From Pseudomonadota bacterium (GTDB lineage: Bacteria; Pseudomonadota; Gammaproteobacteria; Xanthomonadales; Xanthomonadaceae): 64,000 nucleotides of DNA. The position numbers and the translations under genes are program-made. Within the stretch, counting starts at the first letter, position 1; the number at the start of each line of letters is the position of its first letter. The stretch lies in NCBI GenBank assembly GCA_963205495.1, contig CAUJIN010000045.1, positions 57,415 to 121,414 of the forward strand, written 5' to 3'. The notes below the pieces were generated by a model. The model did no database searches and was not told the DNA's origin. It worked only from the letters and a program-made list of their open reading frames with translations. Below, in pieces: positions 39,721 to 50,441 of this stretch.

Positions 39721-40281
39721 TCAGAACTTCATCGGGTCCAGGATCGCGTCCAGGTTGAGGTGGTCGCAGAATTCCAGGAAGTCATCGCGCAGCGCGGCGA
39801 TGTGCATCGAAGAAGGGATGCCCACGGTGAGTTGCGCGGAAAACATGTCGGCGCCGGTCTGCATGGCGCGGTAGCGCGAGCTGTGCAGGCTCTCGATGGT
39901 GATGCCCTGGCGGTCGAAGAAGTCGGCGAGCTGGAACAGGATGCCCGGCTTGTCGGCCGCGATCACCTCGACCAGATAGGGCAGCAGGTTGCTCTGCTGC
40001 GGCTTGGATCCGGTGCGGTACCAGATCAGCCGCAGCCCGTCTTCGCGCTCCAGCCGGCCCAGGCCCGATTCGAGCTTGGCCACCGCGTCCCAGGAACCCA
40101 TCGCCAGCGCCAGTACCGACACATCGCGCCCGACGGTGGACAGGCGCGCATCGACCAGATTGCAGCCGCTGTCGGCGATGCGCCGGGACACGGCCAGCAG
40201 GGGCGAATCCGGATGCGTCGCAAAGGCGTTGATGAGCAGGTAGTTCTCGTTGGTGTTGGGGCGTTGCTGAGAGTCGGTCAA
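39721..40281 (-). CDS. gcvR: Glycine cleavage system regulator GcvR (ACT-domain protein)
   Basis: 186 residues, two ACT domains (ENYLLINAFATHPDSPLLAV... and LPYLVEVIAADKPGILFQLA). In E. coli GcvR binds GcvA and represses gcvTHP; here the target is inferred. No ATG exists in the right place: the TTG at 40281 gives (M)TDSQQRPNTNENYLLINAF, which matches the family N-terminus, and the longer ATG frame would run deep into dapA. First gene of the gcvR-bcp pair, divergent from dapA. Confidence 0.9.
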   Translation of the reverse strand: MTDSQQRPNTNENYLLINAFATHPDSPLLAVSRRIADSGCNLVDARLSTVGRDVSVLALAMGSWDAVAKLESGLGRLEREDGLRLIWYRTGSKPQQSNLLPYLVEVIAADKPGILFQLADFFDRQGITIESLHSSRYRAMQTGADMFSAQLTVGIPSSMHIAALRDDFLEFCDHLNLDAILDPMKF

Positions 40282-40369
40282 GGCGACGTTCCGACAGGGG
40301 CGCGAAAGGCGCGAGGAAGTGGGCCGGTCGCCTGTGCCGAAGGCTCGGGCAACCGCGCGGCCAGCATAC

Positions 40370-40399
40370 TTGCCCCGGCTTTGCGCCGGCAAGTAACAT
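40370..40399 (+). promoter_or_regulatory. Candidate dapA promoter with internal inverted repeat
   Basis: TTGCCC (40370-40375) and TAACAT (40394-40399) are 18 bp apart. The spacer carries CTTGCC (40369-40374)...GGCAAG (40388-40393), an inverted repeat overlapping the -35 that may be an operator or chance. Confidence 0.45.
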
Positions 40400-40420
40400 C
40401 GCCGACCCCATTCAGTGGCC

Positions 40421-41335
40421 ATGCCCTTGCAACTTTCCGGCTGCATCACCGCGCTGGCGACGCCCTTCGACGACGCGGGCGCGCTCGATTGGAATTCCTG
40501 GCTGCGCCTGATCCGGCAGCAGCTCGAAGGCGGCGTGCGCGGGCTGGTCGTGGCCGGATCCACCGGCGAGGCGGCGATGCTCACGTCCGAGGAGTTCACG
40601 GCCCTGATCCGCAGCGCCGTCGATTCGGTCGCAGGCCGCGTGCCGGTGCTGGCCGGGGCCGGCCTGTCGGGCACCGCCGCCACCCTCGAACAGTGCCGCC
40701 GCGCCCGCGGCGCCGGCGCCGACGGTCTTCTCGTGGCCACGCCGCCCTATGTCCGCCCGACCCAGGAGGGTCTGCGCCGTCACTACGAGGCCGTGGCCGA
40801 AGCACTCGACGCGCCGATCGTGCTTTACAACGTGCCGCCGCGCACCGGCGTCGATCTTCTGCCGGAAACCACGGCCGCGCTGACTGCCGATCCGCGCATC
40901 GCGGGCATCAAGGAAGCCGTTTCGGATCCCGACCGGATGGCGGCGCTTCTGGCGCTGCGTTCGGCGCGCTTTTGCGTGCTCAGCGGTGACGACGGCAGCG
41001 CCTGCGAGGCGCAGCTGGCCGGTGCCGACGGGGTGGTTTCCGTGGCCTCGAACGTGGTGCCTGCGGCCTGCGCGCGGCTTTCGGAAGCGGCACGCGCGGG
41101 CGATGCGCCGGCGGCACGCGCGCTGGATGCGGAGCTGGGACCGCTGTATCGCGCGCTTTCGCTGGAGCCCAATCCCATCCCGCTCAAGGCCATCCTGGCG
41201 GAACTGGGCGCGTGCGCGGATCGCTTGCGGCTGCCGCTGCTGTCATTATCTTCCCCGCATCGCGCCGCTGCCGCCGCCGCCGCCCGGAGCGCGCGCGCGT
41301 TCGAAGCGCGCTTTCGGTCGCAGCCGGCGGCGTGA
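40421..41335 (+). CDS. dapA: 4-hydroxy-tetrahydrodipicolinate synthase
   Basis: DapA condenses pyruvate with aspartate semialdehyde, the first step committed to diaminopimelate and lysine. 304 residues. Schiff-base Lys164 lies in GIKEAVSD and Tyr136 in YNVPPRTG; the Ser-Thr of the proton relay in AGSTGEAAML. The ATG at 40421 was chosen over an in-frame GTG at 40415. The C-terminal ~25 residues are an Ala/Arg-rich tail beyond the fold. bamC follows by 50 bp, as in many gammaproteobacteria. Confidence 0.95.
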   Translation: MPLQLSGCITALATPFDDAGALDWNSWLRLIRQQLEGGVRGLVVAGSTGEAAMLTSEEFTALIRSAVDSVAGRVPVLAGAGLSGTAATLEQCRRARGAGADGLLVATPPYVRPTQEGLRRHYEAVAEALDAPIVLYNVPPRTGVDLLPETTAALTADPRIAGIKEAVSDPDRMAALLALRSARFCVLSGDDGSACEAQLAGADGVVSVASNVVPAACARLSEAARAGDAPAARALDAELGPLYRALSLEPNPIPLKAILAELGACADRLRLPLLSLSSPHRAAAAAAARSARAFEARFRSQPAA

Positions 41336-41385
41336 TGCGCGCCGTCCCCCATCCTTACCTGCGGAATTTCGGAGTGTCCCTTTTC

Positions 41386-41874
41386 ATGAGCAGTCCTTCC
41401 AAGAATGCGCGCTGGCTGATCCTGGCGCTGGCCTCGACCGCGCTGCTGGCAACTTCCGGGTGCAGCCTGTTCCGCGGCAAGACCGGCTACGAGCTCAGCC
41501 CGGAGTCGCGCCCGCTGGAAATCCCGCCGGATCTGGATGCGCCGGCCAACGGCGAAGGCCTGCAGGTGCCGGCCGTGGCTTCCACGTCCGCTGCCAAGGC
41601 CGCGCCGGCACAGGCGTTCACCTTGAGCGACACCCCGGCCAGCGCGTTCGGGCGCGTGGGCATCGCGCTTGAGCGCATCGAAGGCGTTTCGATCAGCGAG
41701 CGTTCGCAGCTCCTTGGCGTGTATACGGTGGCTTACGAGGACGAGACCTTCCTCGTCCGGATCAGCCCGGAAGGACAGGGCGCACGCATTGCCGCCGCCA
41801 GCACCGACGGCCGCGAACTCGACAGCGGCGCGGGCGCCAAGCTTCTGGGCCTGCTGCGCCAGCGTCTGGGCTGA
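41386..41874 (+). CDS. bamC: BamC-like outer membrane lipoprotein
   Basis: 162 residues. Lipoprotein signal with lipobox TSGC (LLATSGCSLF) and the BamC-type lasso region YELSPESRPLEIPPDLDAPA, which binds BamD. It is much shorter than E. coli BamC (about 344): only one helix-grip domain follows (residues ~85-160). Position directly after dapA supports the assignment (dapA-bamC order is conserved). Start at 41386 gives MSSPSKNARWLILAL. Confidence 0.8.
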   Translation: MSSPSKNARWLILALASTALLATSGCSLFRGKTGYELSPESRPLEIPPDLDAPANGEGLQVPAVASTSAAKAAPAQAFTLSDTPASAFGRVGIALERIEGVSISERSQLLGVYTVAYEDETFLVRISPEGQGARIAAASTDGRELDSGAGAKLLGLLRQRLG

Positions 41875-41908
41875 ACCCGCTGCGTCACCGCTGCGGGGGC
41901 CGCAGGGA

Positions 41909-41971
41909 GGAACCGCCGCAGGCGATTCCGCCATCGCGCGACGCGGCGAATGCGCGCAGCGGTATCCGCCC
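41909..41971. repeat. Pair of REP-like palindromes
   Basis: The first unit (41909-41935) begins GGAACCGCCGCAGGCGATTC and is identical over 27 nt, in reverse complement, to 57504-57530. The second (about 41944-41971, GGCGAATGCGCGCAGCGGTA..) resembles 57555-57581. Both can fold into GGCGGAA/TTCCGCC-type hairpins. They lie between the convergent bamC and pyrF genes. Confidence 0.7.
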
Positions 41972-41991
41972 CGCCGCTTCACGCCCCGGCG

Positions 41992-42810
41992 CTATCGGTA
42001 GCGGTTGATCTCGTCGCGCAGCGCGCGCGCTGCTTGCGCTGCGGCGTGGGAAAAATCCCCGCCGCGCGAGGCATAGAGGATGCCGCGCGAGGAGTTGATC
42101 ATCAGCCCGGTGCCGTCCGTGGTCCGGCCATGGCGAACCACCGCGCCCACATCGCCGCCCTGGGCGCCGACGCCCGGCACCAGCAGCGGCATCTCGCCGA
42201 CGATGCCGCGGATCACGCGAAGCTCCTCAGGGAAGGTCGCGCCCAGCACCAGCGCGCAGTTTCCGCTGTCGTTCCATTCCGAGGCGATGGTGCGCGCCAC
42301 GCGCTGGTAGAGCGGCTCGCCGTCCACGACCAGTTCCTGGAAATCGCGCGCGCCGGGGTTGGAGGTGTGGCACAGGAAGATGCAGCCGCGCTTTGCATGC
42401 GCAAGGAAAGGCGCGGCCGAATCGCGCCCCATGTAGGGGTTGAGCGTGACCGCATCGGCGTTGAAGCGCACGAAGGCTTCGGCCACATACTGCTCGGCGG
42501 TGCTGCCGATGTCGCCGCGCTTGGCGTCGAGGATCACCGGAATGCGGGGATGGTGCTCGTGTATGTGCGCGATCAGCCGCGCCAGCGCATCCTCGCCGCC
42601 CGCGTGCGCGGCGAAGTAGGCGATCTGCGGCTTGAAGGCACAGGCGAACTGCGCCGTCGCATCGGCGATCTCGCGGCAGAAGCGGAACAGCCGGTCGGGA
42701 TCTTCCGCAAGATGCGCCGGAAACTTCGCGGGGTCCGGGTCCAGCCCGACGCAGAGCAGGGTGTCGGCGTCGCGCCAGCGTGTACGGAGTTTTTCGATGA
42801 AGCTGCTCAT
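41992..42810 (-). CDS. pyrF: Orotidine 5'-phosphate decarboxylase (group 2)
   Basis: PyrF performs the last step of UMP synthesis. 272 residues, of the longer type-2 family. The catalytic segment VILDAKRGDIGSTAEQYVAE has the Lys-Asp tetrad residues, and the phosphate-binding region FLVPGVGAQGG-type LLVPGVGAQGGDVG is present. The start at 42810 overlaps the stop of the PIN toxin gene by 4 bp (ATGA); no independent ribosome site is obvious, so translation is probably coupled to the toxin. Confidence 0.95.
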   Translation of the reverse strand: MSSFIEKLRTRWRDADTLLCVGLDPDPAKFPAHLAEDPDRLFRFCREIADATAQFACAFKPQIAYFAAHAGGEDALARLIAHIHEHHPRIPVILDAKRGDIGSTAEQYVAEAFVRFNADAVTLNPYMGRDSAAPFLAHAKRGCIFLCHTSNPGARDFQELVVDGEPLYQRVARTIASEWNDSGNCALVLGATFPEELRVIRGIVGEMPLLVPGVGAQGGDVGAVVRHGRTTDGTGLMINSSRGILYASRGGDFSHAAAQAARALRDEINRYR

Positions 42811-43244
42811 GATGGCGCATTGTCTCCCAGGCGCACCAGAAAATCCGCAGGCGTGAGGATCTCGAATCGGGTTTTCCCGGCCAGTGCCAGCAGGTCGCGG
42901 TCGCCGCTGACCAGCATCTGCGCGTGACCGGTGGTGGCCAGCAACAGGAAGGGCTGGTCGTGCGGGTCGCGGCATACGGGCACATCGGCTGGTGCGCGCC
43001 TGACGCGCACGCAGCTGGTATGGGGCAGATAGTCGGCCAGCAGTTCTTCCTGTTCGCTGACCGATAGACGGAATTTCGGATAAGCCAGCACACGCAGCAG
43101 TTCTCGCGTGGTGTCCGTACTGGCCAATGGCACGAACGTGCCGCTCTGCCAGGCATGGCGCAGTCCGTTGGCGGATGCGCTGCGGAACACCAGCGCCGAG
43201 AGCACGACGTTGGTGTCCAGCACCACGCGTGGACGTTGCTTCAC
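42807..43244 (-). CDS. PIN-domain toxin (COG1569 family)
   Basis: 145 residues of the 'putative toxin component, PIN family'. The four acidic positions are present: RVVLDTNVVLSALVF (Asp), TTRELLRVL (Glu), CRDPHDQPFLLLA (Asp) and VSGDRDLLAL (Asp). It should be a magnesium-dependent RNase. GTG at 43244 overlaps the antitoxin stop by 4 bp (GTGA), and its own stop overlaps the pyrF ATG. So antitoxin, toxin and pyrF form one coupled unit. Confidence 0.88.
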   Translation of the reverse strand: MKQRPRVVLDTNVVLSALVFRSASANGLRHAWQSGTFVPLASTDTTRELLRVLAYPKFRLSVSEQEELLADYLPHTSCVRVRRAPADVPVCRDPHDQPFLLLATTGHAQMLVSGDRDLLALAGKTRFEILTPADFLVRLGDNAPS

Positions 43245-43534
43245 GGTTTGCGTTTGGCGGGTTTGAGGGCCTTTGCCGCAGGCTTGGCGTGATAGTCGGC
43301 ATCTGGCTCGGCCACGCGTTGGCGCGCCCATTGCACCGCATCGCGGATGTCGTCCTCGTCCAACGCAAGTTCGGCCAGCTTGGCCCGCACCGCATCGGCA
43401 CGCTGGATGCGCACCGGGGTCAGGATGATGACGCCATCGCGGGTTTGCACGTCGAAATACTCTGCGGCCTCGACCGCGGCGGTCGCGGCCTTGGGCAGCG
43501 TGAGCTGGTTCTTGCTGGTGAGTTTGGCGAGCAT
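43241..43534 (-). CDS. AbrB/SpoVT-type antitoxin
   Basis: 97 residues. The N-terminal swapped-hairpin DNA-binding motif is clear (MLAKLTSKNQLTLPKAATAA). A C-terminal Lys/Ala-rich tail (KPAAKALKPAKRKP) may be the toxin-binding or DNA-contacting part. Start at 43534. Its promoter has TTGAAA-17-TACGAT with a palindrome in the spacer, and the -10 is 6 nt before the ATG, predicting a leaderless mRNA. It should neutralise the downstream PIN toxin and repress the operon. Confidence 0.88.
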   Translation of the reverse strand: MLAKLTSKNQLTLPKAATAAVEAAEYFDVQTRDGVIILTPVRIQRADAVRAKLAELALDEDDIRDAVQWARQRVAEPDADYHAKPAAKALKPAKRKP

Positions 43535-43540
43535 GTGGGG

Positions 43541-43569
43541 ATCGTAAGGTAAGGAATCCTTGCTTTCAA
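43541..43569 (-). promoter_or_regulatory. TA-operon promoter with palindromic operator
   Basis: On the minus strand TTGAAA (43564-43569) and TACGAT (43541-43546) have a 17-bp spacer. The spacer contains the perfect 11-bp palindrome AAGGAATCCTT (43551-43561). The ATG lies exactly 6 nt after the -10, and no ribosome site is visible. Confidence 0.75.
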
Positions 43570-43643
43570 TCCTCACGGGAACGCATGCAGGTCGGCCCCG
43601 CGTGATCGACGGACGGAAACGTCTGGGCCGCAGTCTCGACCTG

Positions 43644-43680
43644 CGAGATTCGATTCTCTATTCCCTATTCCCCATTCCCG
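43644..43680. repeat. Heptamer repeat tract (ATTCCCC/ATTCCCT)
   Basis: Tandem 7-bp units, GAGATTC then TATTCCC, TATTCCC, CATTCCC, downstream of ettA. Same family as the other heptamer tracts. Confidence 0.65.
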
Positions 43681-43683
43681 CCC

Positions 43684-45345
<1,662 letters not shown>

Positions 45346-45496
45346 GGGAGTTCCTGCAGAAGGCTGCGGCACCCGCTTGCGCAGGCACCGTGGACGATGA
45401 GTCGGAAGCCGCCAAGTATAGCGGCTCACGCGAGAGGGAAGGCCGCCGTGGCGCGCGGGCGTTGGGCGCAGGTTCGGACGGAGGCGGAGGAAAACG

Positions 45497-45862
45497 ATGG
45501 ATGAGGGGTCGCGCAGGTTCGACATCCTGGAGGCGCTGCTGGCCGAGCTTGCGGCTGCGCGCGGGCGCGGTGAAACCTGCACCTATCGCCAGATGATCGA
45601 GCGGCTGGCCTTGCCCGGTCCGGCGATGCGCACGCTCACCGCCGCGCTCGAATACCTGATCGCGCTGGACGCGCGCGCCGGGCGGCCGCTTCTCGCCGCG
45701 CTGGTGGTCAGCCAGGCCGGCAGCGGCCTGCCGCGCGCCGGGTTCTTCGAATGTGCCGCGGCGCTGGGCGCGTGCCCTGCGGGCATGGATGAAGAAGCGG
45801 CGCGGCGCTGGCATGCCGCCGAGCTGGCGCGCGTTCTGGCCTGCGGCAAGGCGTGCGGCTGA
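45497..45862 (+). CDS. Conserved hypothetical protein
   Basis: 121 residues, starting MDEGSRRFDILEALLAELAA, with a GGAGG ribosome site 8 nt upstream. No membrane segment. The pattern TCTYRQMIERLALPGPAMRT followed by LEYLIALDARAGRPLLAALVVS suggests a small helical, winged-helix-like fold. I recall similar small proteins in other proteobacteria without assigned function. Between ettA (divergent) and creD. Confidence 0.7.
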   Translation: MDEGSRRFDILEALLAELAAARGRGETCTYRQMIERLALPGPAMRTLTAALEYLIALDARAGRPLLAALVVSQAGSGLPRAGFFECAAALGACPAGMDEEAARRWHAAELARVLACGKACG

Positions 45863-45965
45863 GGGTATCTGCCCGCGATCGCCCCGCCGCGCGCCGCGTC
45901 CTGCCCGCAAATTGCCCGACCGCCGGGTTCAGATGGCGCCCGTCTCCACCACCGAGCGGGTTTGC

Positions 45966-47306
45966 ATGCGCGCTTTCCTCAAACTTCTCCTCATCGGGGC
46001 GGTCCTGATCGGCCTCCTGATTCCCATCTTCCTGCTCAAGGGGCTGGTGTACGAGCGCCAGGAACGAGGGCGCGAGGTGGCCGAGGAAATCGCGCGAGCC
46101 AGCAGCCGCGCACAGGACCTGGTCGGCCCGCTGCTGGTGGTGTCGTGGGAGGAAACCCTGCGACGCGAGCGGCGCGTGCGCCAGAACGGCAAGGAGGAGG
46201 AAGTGCGGCAGGAGCTGACGCGCGTCCGGGTCCGCCGCCTGTTCGCGCCCGAGACGCTGGAAATCGACAATCGCCTGTCCACCCGCGAGCGCCATCGCGG
46301 CCTGTTCGGTGCGCTGGTCTACACCGATCAGCTGGGCATGAAGGCGCGCTTCGCTTTGCCCGATCTTCCGCCCGTCGAGGGCGAGCGCATCGCCTCGCGC
46401 TGGCTGTCGGCGGCGCTGGTGCTGGGTGTGGGCGATGCGCGCGGCATCCAGCGCATCGGCGTGCGGGTGGATGGCAATGAGCAGCGCGTGGAGCCGGGGT
46501 CGACCCTGGGCTTCGTCGCCGAGGGCGTGAATGTGCCGGTTTCCACGGCGGGCTGGATTTCCGGCGGCGCGCTCGCGCTGGAGCTGGACGCCCAGCTGCA
46601 GGGCACCCAGTCGCTGCAATGGTCGCCGCTGGCCGGCGAGGCGCGCGTGTCGGTCGAGGCCGACTGGCCGCACCCGAGCTTCCAGGGCGAACGCCTGCCG
46701 GACGATCCGAAGGTGACGGAGGCGGGTTTTTCCGCGCAGTGGAGCCTGACGCGGCTGTCGAGCCAGTCGTTCCAGACGCTGTCGCGCTGCGATCCGGACG
46801 CGAACTACTGCGAGGGGTTGAACGCGTTCGGCTTCGGCGTGCGCCTGATGGATCCGGTGGACCGCTACGTCAAGACCGACCGTGCGATGAAGTACGCCCT
46901 CTTGCTGCTCGTGCTGGTGTTCGGCGCGGTGTTCTTCACCGAAGTGCTGCGTTCGGTCGAGGTGCATCCGTTGCAATACGGGCTGGTCGGCGCGGCGCTG
47001 GCGATCTTCTTCCTCTTGCTGCTTTCGCTTTCCGAACACCTCGGCTTCGGCTGGGCCTACCTGCTGGCGGCAGCGGTGTGCTCGGCCCTGATCGGCAGCT
47101 ACATGGCCCCGGCGCTGGGCGGAAGGCGACGCGGTGCGCAGTTCGGTGCGCTGGTCGCCTTGCTCTACGCGGTGCTCTACGGCCTGCTGCAGTCGGAGGA
47201 CTATGCGCTGCTGATGGGATCGGTGCTGCTCTTCGCGCTCCTTGCCGGCGTGATGCTGGCCACGCGACGGGTGGACTGGGGCCGGGTGGGGCGCGACTCC
47301 CGATAG
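45966..47306 (+). CDS. creD: Inner membrane protein CreD
   Basis: 446 residues. One N-terminal transmembrane helix, a large extracytoplasmic beta-rich domain (about residues 30-290), and five or six C-terminal helices, the CreD plan. Conserved stretches: [76 protein letters not shown]. In E. coli and Stenotrophomonas it belongs to the CreBC regulon and affects envelope stress and beta-lactam response; creBC are not here. The ATG at 45966 is preferred to 45933, which has no ribosome site. Confidence 0.9.
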   Translation: MRAFLKLLLIGAVLIGLLIPIFLLKGLVYERQERGREVAEEIARASSRAQDLVGPLLVVSWEETLRRERRVRQNGKEEEVRQELTRVRVRRLFAPETLEIDNRLSTRERHRGLFGALVYTDQLGMKARFALPDLPPVEGERIASRWLSAALVLGVGDARGIQRIGVRVDGNEQRVEPGSTLGFVAEGVNVPVSTAGWISGGALALELDAQLQGTQSLQWSPLAGEARVSVEADWPHPSFQGERLPDDPKVTEAGFSAQWSLTRLSSQSFQTLSRCDPDANYCEGLNAFGFGVRLMDPVDRYVKTDRAMKYALLLLVLVFGAVFFTEVLRSVEVHPLQYGLVGAALAIFFLLLLSLSEHLGFGWAYLLAAAVCSALIGSYMAPALGGRRRGAQFGALVALLYAVLYGLLQSEDYALLMGSVLLFALLAGVMLATRRVDWGRVGRDSR

Positions 47307-47406
47307 GCAAAGGCCGGGCGACCCGGAGCGGCGCTGCACGCCGTTCCGGGCGCGCCTTCGGAGTCCGACGCGGCTATCATTGCGCTCTTGCCCCGGAGGT
47401 TTGCCC

Positions 47407-48672
47407 ATGTTTGACAAGACCAGCACCATCGCCGCATTCGATCCCGAACTGGCGCAGGCCATCGCCGCCGAATCGCAGCGTCAGGAAGACCACGTCGAGC
47501 TGATCGCGAGCGAGAACTACGCAAGCCCCAGGGTGATGGAGGCGCAGGGTTCCAAGCTCACCAACAAGTACGCCGAGGGCTATCCCGGCAAGCGCTACTA
47601 CGGCGGCTGCGAATACGTGGACGTGGCCGAGGCGCTGGCAATCGATCGGCTCAAGACGCTGTTCGGCGCCGACTACGCCAACGTGCAGCCGCACTCGGGC
47701 TCACAGGCAAATCAGGCGGTCTACTTTGCGCTGCTTTCGCCCGGCGACACGATCCTGGGCATGTCGCTCGCGCACGGCGGGCACCTGACCCATGGCGCCA
47801 AGGTCAACGCCTCGGGCAAGCTGTTCCACGCCGTGCAGTACGGCGTGAACGACCAGGGCCTGATCGACTATGACGAGGTCGAGCGCCTCGCGCTGGAGCA
47901 CAAGCCGAAGATGGTGGTGGCCGGCTTCTCCGCCTATTCGCAGGTGATCGACTGGGCACGCTTTCGCGCCATCGCCGACAGGGTGGGCGCGTACCTGTTC
48001 GTGGACATGGCCCACGTCGCCGGCCTGATCGCCGCAGGCGTCTATCCCAGCCCGCTGTCGCACGCCCACGTCGTCACCTCCACCACCCACAAGACCCTGC
48101 GCGGCCCGCGCGGCGGCATCATCGTCGCCAGTCGCGCCGCGATGGGCGACGCCGCGGAAGAGATCGAAAAGAAGCTCCAGTCCATCGTCTTCCCCGGCAT
48201 CCAGGGCGGCCCGCTGATGCACGTCATCGCGGCCAAGGCGGTGGCCTTCAAGGAGGCGCTGGATCCCTCGTTCAAGGCCTACCAGCAGCAGGTGGTGAAG
48301 AACGCCCAGGCCATGGCCAGCACCCTGATCGCGCGCGGCTACCGGATCGTGTCCGGCGGGACGCAGAACCACCTGATGCTGGTGGACATGATCGGCAAGG
48401 AAGTCTCGGGCAAGGATGCGGAGGCTGCACTCGGCCGCGCCCACATCACAGTCAACAAGAACTCGGTGCCCAACGACCCGCGCTCGCCCTTCGTCACCTC
48501 CGGCTTGCGCCTGGGCACCCCCGCCGTCACCACCCGCGGCTACGGCGAGCAGGACTGCGTGGACCTCGCCAACTGGATCGCCGACGTGCTGGATGCGCCG
48601 AACGACGAGGCCGTCATCGCCCGCGTGCGCGACGCCGTCACTGCGCAGTGCCGGAAGTATCCGGTGTACTGA
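47407..48672 (+). CDS. glyA: Serine hydroxymethyltransferase
   Basis: PLP enzyme interconverting serine and glycine with folate one-carbon transfer. 421 residues. PLP-lysine motif [16 protein letters not shown], and conserved [20 protein letters not shown] and [17 protein letters not shown] ribosome site 9 nt before the ATG at 47407. A -10-like TATCAT lies at 47375-47380. nrdR follows after a heptamer repeat tract; the glyA-nrdR-rib order is common in gammaproteobacteria. Functionally linked to gcvTH elsewhere in the window. Confidence 0.98.
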   Translation: MFDKTSTIAAFDPELAQAIAAESQRQEDHVELIASENYASPRVMEAQGSKLTNKYAEGYPGKRYYGGCEYVDVAEALAIDRLKTLFGADYANVQPHSGSQANQAVYFALLSPGDTILGMSLAHGGHLTHGAKVNASGKLFHAVQYGVNDQGLIDYDEVERLALEHKPKMVVAGFSAYSQVIDWARFRAIADRVGAYLFVDMAHVAGLIAAGVYPSPLSHAHVVTSTTHKTLRGPRGGIIVASRAAMGDAAEEIEKKLQSIVFPGIQGGPLMHVIAAKAVAFKEALDPSFKAYQQQVVKNAQAMASTLIARGYRIVSGGTQNHLMLVDMIGKEVSGKDAEAALGRAHITVNKNSVPNDPRSPFVTSGLRLGTPAVTTRGYGEQDCVDLANWIADVLDAPNDEAVIARVRDAVTAQCRKYPVY

Positions 48673-48679
48673 GAGCGTG

Positions 48680-48768
48680 GAATCGGGAATCGAGAATCGG
48701 GAATAGCCGGTTCTCGATGCCCCGAGCACTCGCCCTCTCCCATTCCCCATTCCCCATTCCCCATTCCC
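48680..48768. repeat. Two facing heptamer repeat tracts
   Basis: GGAATCGGGAATCGAGAATC... (48680-48706) and CCATTCCCCATTCCCCATTC... (48737-48768) are arrays of the same 7-bp unit in opposite orientation, able to fold back on each other. They fill the glyA-nrdR gap and run to within 7 nt of the nrdR start. Confidence 0.75.
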
Positions 48769-48774
48769 GGCCGA

Positions 48775-49305
48775 ATGCACTGCCCCTTCTGCCAGCACGA
48801 GGACACCCGCGTCATCGACTCGCGCGTGAGCGAGGATGGCGGGTCGATCCGGCGCCGGCGCGAGTGCGCCAGGTGCGAGGGGCGCTTCAACACGGTGGAG
48901 ACGGCGGAGCTGAAGCTGCCCACCGTGGTGAAGGGCGACGGGCGGCGCGAACCGTTCGACATCGACAAGCTGCGCCGCTCGATGGAACGCGCCCTGCACA
49001 AGCGTCCGGTGCCGCAGGAGCAGATCGACGCCGCGGTGCGCGCGGTAGTCCGGCAGGCGCGCGCCATCGGCGAGCGCGAGCTGGCCTCGCGCCGGCTGGG
49101 TGACTTCGTGATGGAGCAGATGCGCGGGCTCGACCATGTCGGCTACGTTCGCTTTGCCTCGGTCTACCGCGCCTTCGAGGACGTGGCCGATTTCCGCGAG
49201 GAAATCGAGATGCTGGAACGCGGCCTGCCGACCGACGGCGAGCAGCTTCCGCTCCTGACCGGGGAACTGCCGCTGCCCGGCAAGGGCAGCGTCCGCAAGC
49301 GCTGA
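48775..49305 (+). CDS. nrdR: Transcriptional repressor NrdR
   Basis: Zinc-ribbon/ATP-cone repressor of ribonucleotide reductase genes. 176 residues. Zinc ribbon [15 protein letters not shown]...[10 protein letters not shown] (two CxxC pairs) followed by the ATP-cone ([20 protein letters not shown]). The start is fixed by the conserved MHCPFC; no ribosome site is present because the heptamer repeat abuts the ATG. Typically followed by ribD, as here. Confidence 0.97.
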   Translation: MHCPFCQHEDTRVIDSRVSEDGGSIRRRRECARCEGRFNTVETAELKLPTVVKGDGRREPFDIDKLRRSMERALHKRPVPQEQIDAAVRAVVRQARAIGERELASRRLGDFVMEQMRGLDHVGYVRFASVYRAFEDVADFREEIEMLERGLPTDGEQLPLLTGELPLPGKGSVRKR

Positions 49306-49321
49306 CGGCGGAGCGCGCGCC

Positions 49322-50437
49322 TTGGCGAATCCCGAATCTCGAATCCCGAACCCCGGTTTTTCCGCCCTCGACCACGCCCACATGGCCCGCGCCCTGCACC
49401 TGGCCGAGCGCGGCGCGTACACGACGCGGCCCAATCCGATGGTCGGCTGCGTGATCGCGCACGGCGCGGAAGTCGTCGGCGAAGGCTGGCACCAGCGCGC
49501 GGGTGAACCGCACGCCGAGGTGTTCGCGCTGCGCGCGGCGGGCGACCGCGCGCGCGGGGCGACGGCCTACGTCACGCTGGAGCCCTGCGCCCACCACGGC
49601 CGCACCCCGCCCTGCGCCGAGGCGCTGATCGAAGCGGGCGTCGCGCGCGTGGTGGCGGCGATGCGCGATCCCTTTCCCCGGGTCGACGGCCAGGGACTGG
49701 AACGCCTGCGCGCGGCCGGCATCGCGGTTGCGTCGGGGCTGATGGAAGCCCAGGCGCGCGAGCTCAACCGCGCCTTCCTGTCGCAGGTGGAGCGCGGCCG
49801 CCCGTGGCTGCGGCTGAAGCTGGCGATGAGCCTGGACGGGCGCACCGCGCTGGCCAATGGCGATTCCAAATGGATCACCGGCGAGGCCGCGCGCGCCGAC
49901 GTGCAGCGCTGGCGCGCGCGCGCCGGGGCCCTCCTCACCGGCAGCGGCACCGCGCTGGCCGACGATCCGCGCCTGACCGCGCGCGTGCCGCAGGCGCAGG
50001 TCCAACCGCCGCTGCGCGTGGTGCTCGATCGCGCTCTGCGCATGCCCGCGGGCGCAAACCTCCTGGACGGCAGCGTGCCGACCCTGGTTTTTCACGCCGC
50101 GGGCGTGGAGCCGGACGCGCGCTACTCGCGGGTCGAATGCGTGAAGCTGCCGGAGGGCGAGGGCGGCCTGTCGCTCGTCAGCGCGCTGGATGCGCTTGCG
50201 GCGCGCGGCGTCGGCGAGGTACAGGTGGAGGCCGGGCCGGTGCTGGCCGGCGCGCTGTTTTCGCAGGGGCTGGTGGACGAGCTGCTGCTGTACGTCGCGC
50301 CGCTGCTGCTGGGCGATGGCGCGCGCGGGCTGCTGGCGCTGCCGCCGCTGGCCGAGATGGCGCAGCGCTGGAAGCTGCGCGCGGTGGAGGAACGCAAGGT
50401 GGGCGAGGACTGGCGCCTGCGCCTGCTGCGCGGCTGA
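49322..50437 (+). CDS. ribD: Riboflavin deaminase/reductase RibD
   Basis: Bifunctional enzyme of riboflavin synthesis. 371 residues: N-terminal deaminase with zinc motifs HAEVFAL and PCAHHGRTPPC, C-terminal reductase (LRLKLAMSLDGRTALANGDS, VEAGPVLAGALF). The TTG at 49322 has a GGAG site 8 nt upstream and gives ANPESRIPNPGFSALDHAHM; the family N-terminus normally begins near FSALDHAHMARAL. So about 11 residues encoded by a heptamer repeat precede the conserved part. The alternative ATG at 49382 would remove conserved residues. Convergent with the sco gene. Confidence 0.93.
   Translation: MANPESRIPNPGFSALDHAHMARALHLAERGAYTTRPNPMVGCVIAHGAEVVGEGWHQRAGEPHAEVFALRAAGDRARGATAYVTLEPCAHHGRTPPCAEALIEAGVARVVAAMRDPFPRVDGQGLERLRAAGIAVASGLMEAQARELNRAFLSQVERGRPWLRLKLAMSLDGRTALANGDSKWITGEAARADVQRWRARAGALLTGSGTALADDPRLTARVPQAQVQPPLRVVLDRALRMPAGANLLDGSVPTLVFHAAGVEPDARYSRVECVKLPEGEGGLSLVSALDALAARGVGEVQVEAGPVLAGALFSQGLVDELLLYVAPLLLGDGARGLLALPPLAEMAQRWKLRAVEERKVGEDWRLRLLRG
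49327..49354 (+). repeat. Heptamer repeat inside the ribD 5' end
   Basis: GAATCCCGAATCTCGAATCC and CGAACCCC are four units of the heptamer family, translated as NPESRIPNP in RibD. Confidence 0.75.
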
Positions 50438-50441
50438 AGCG

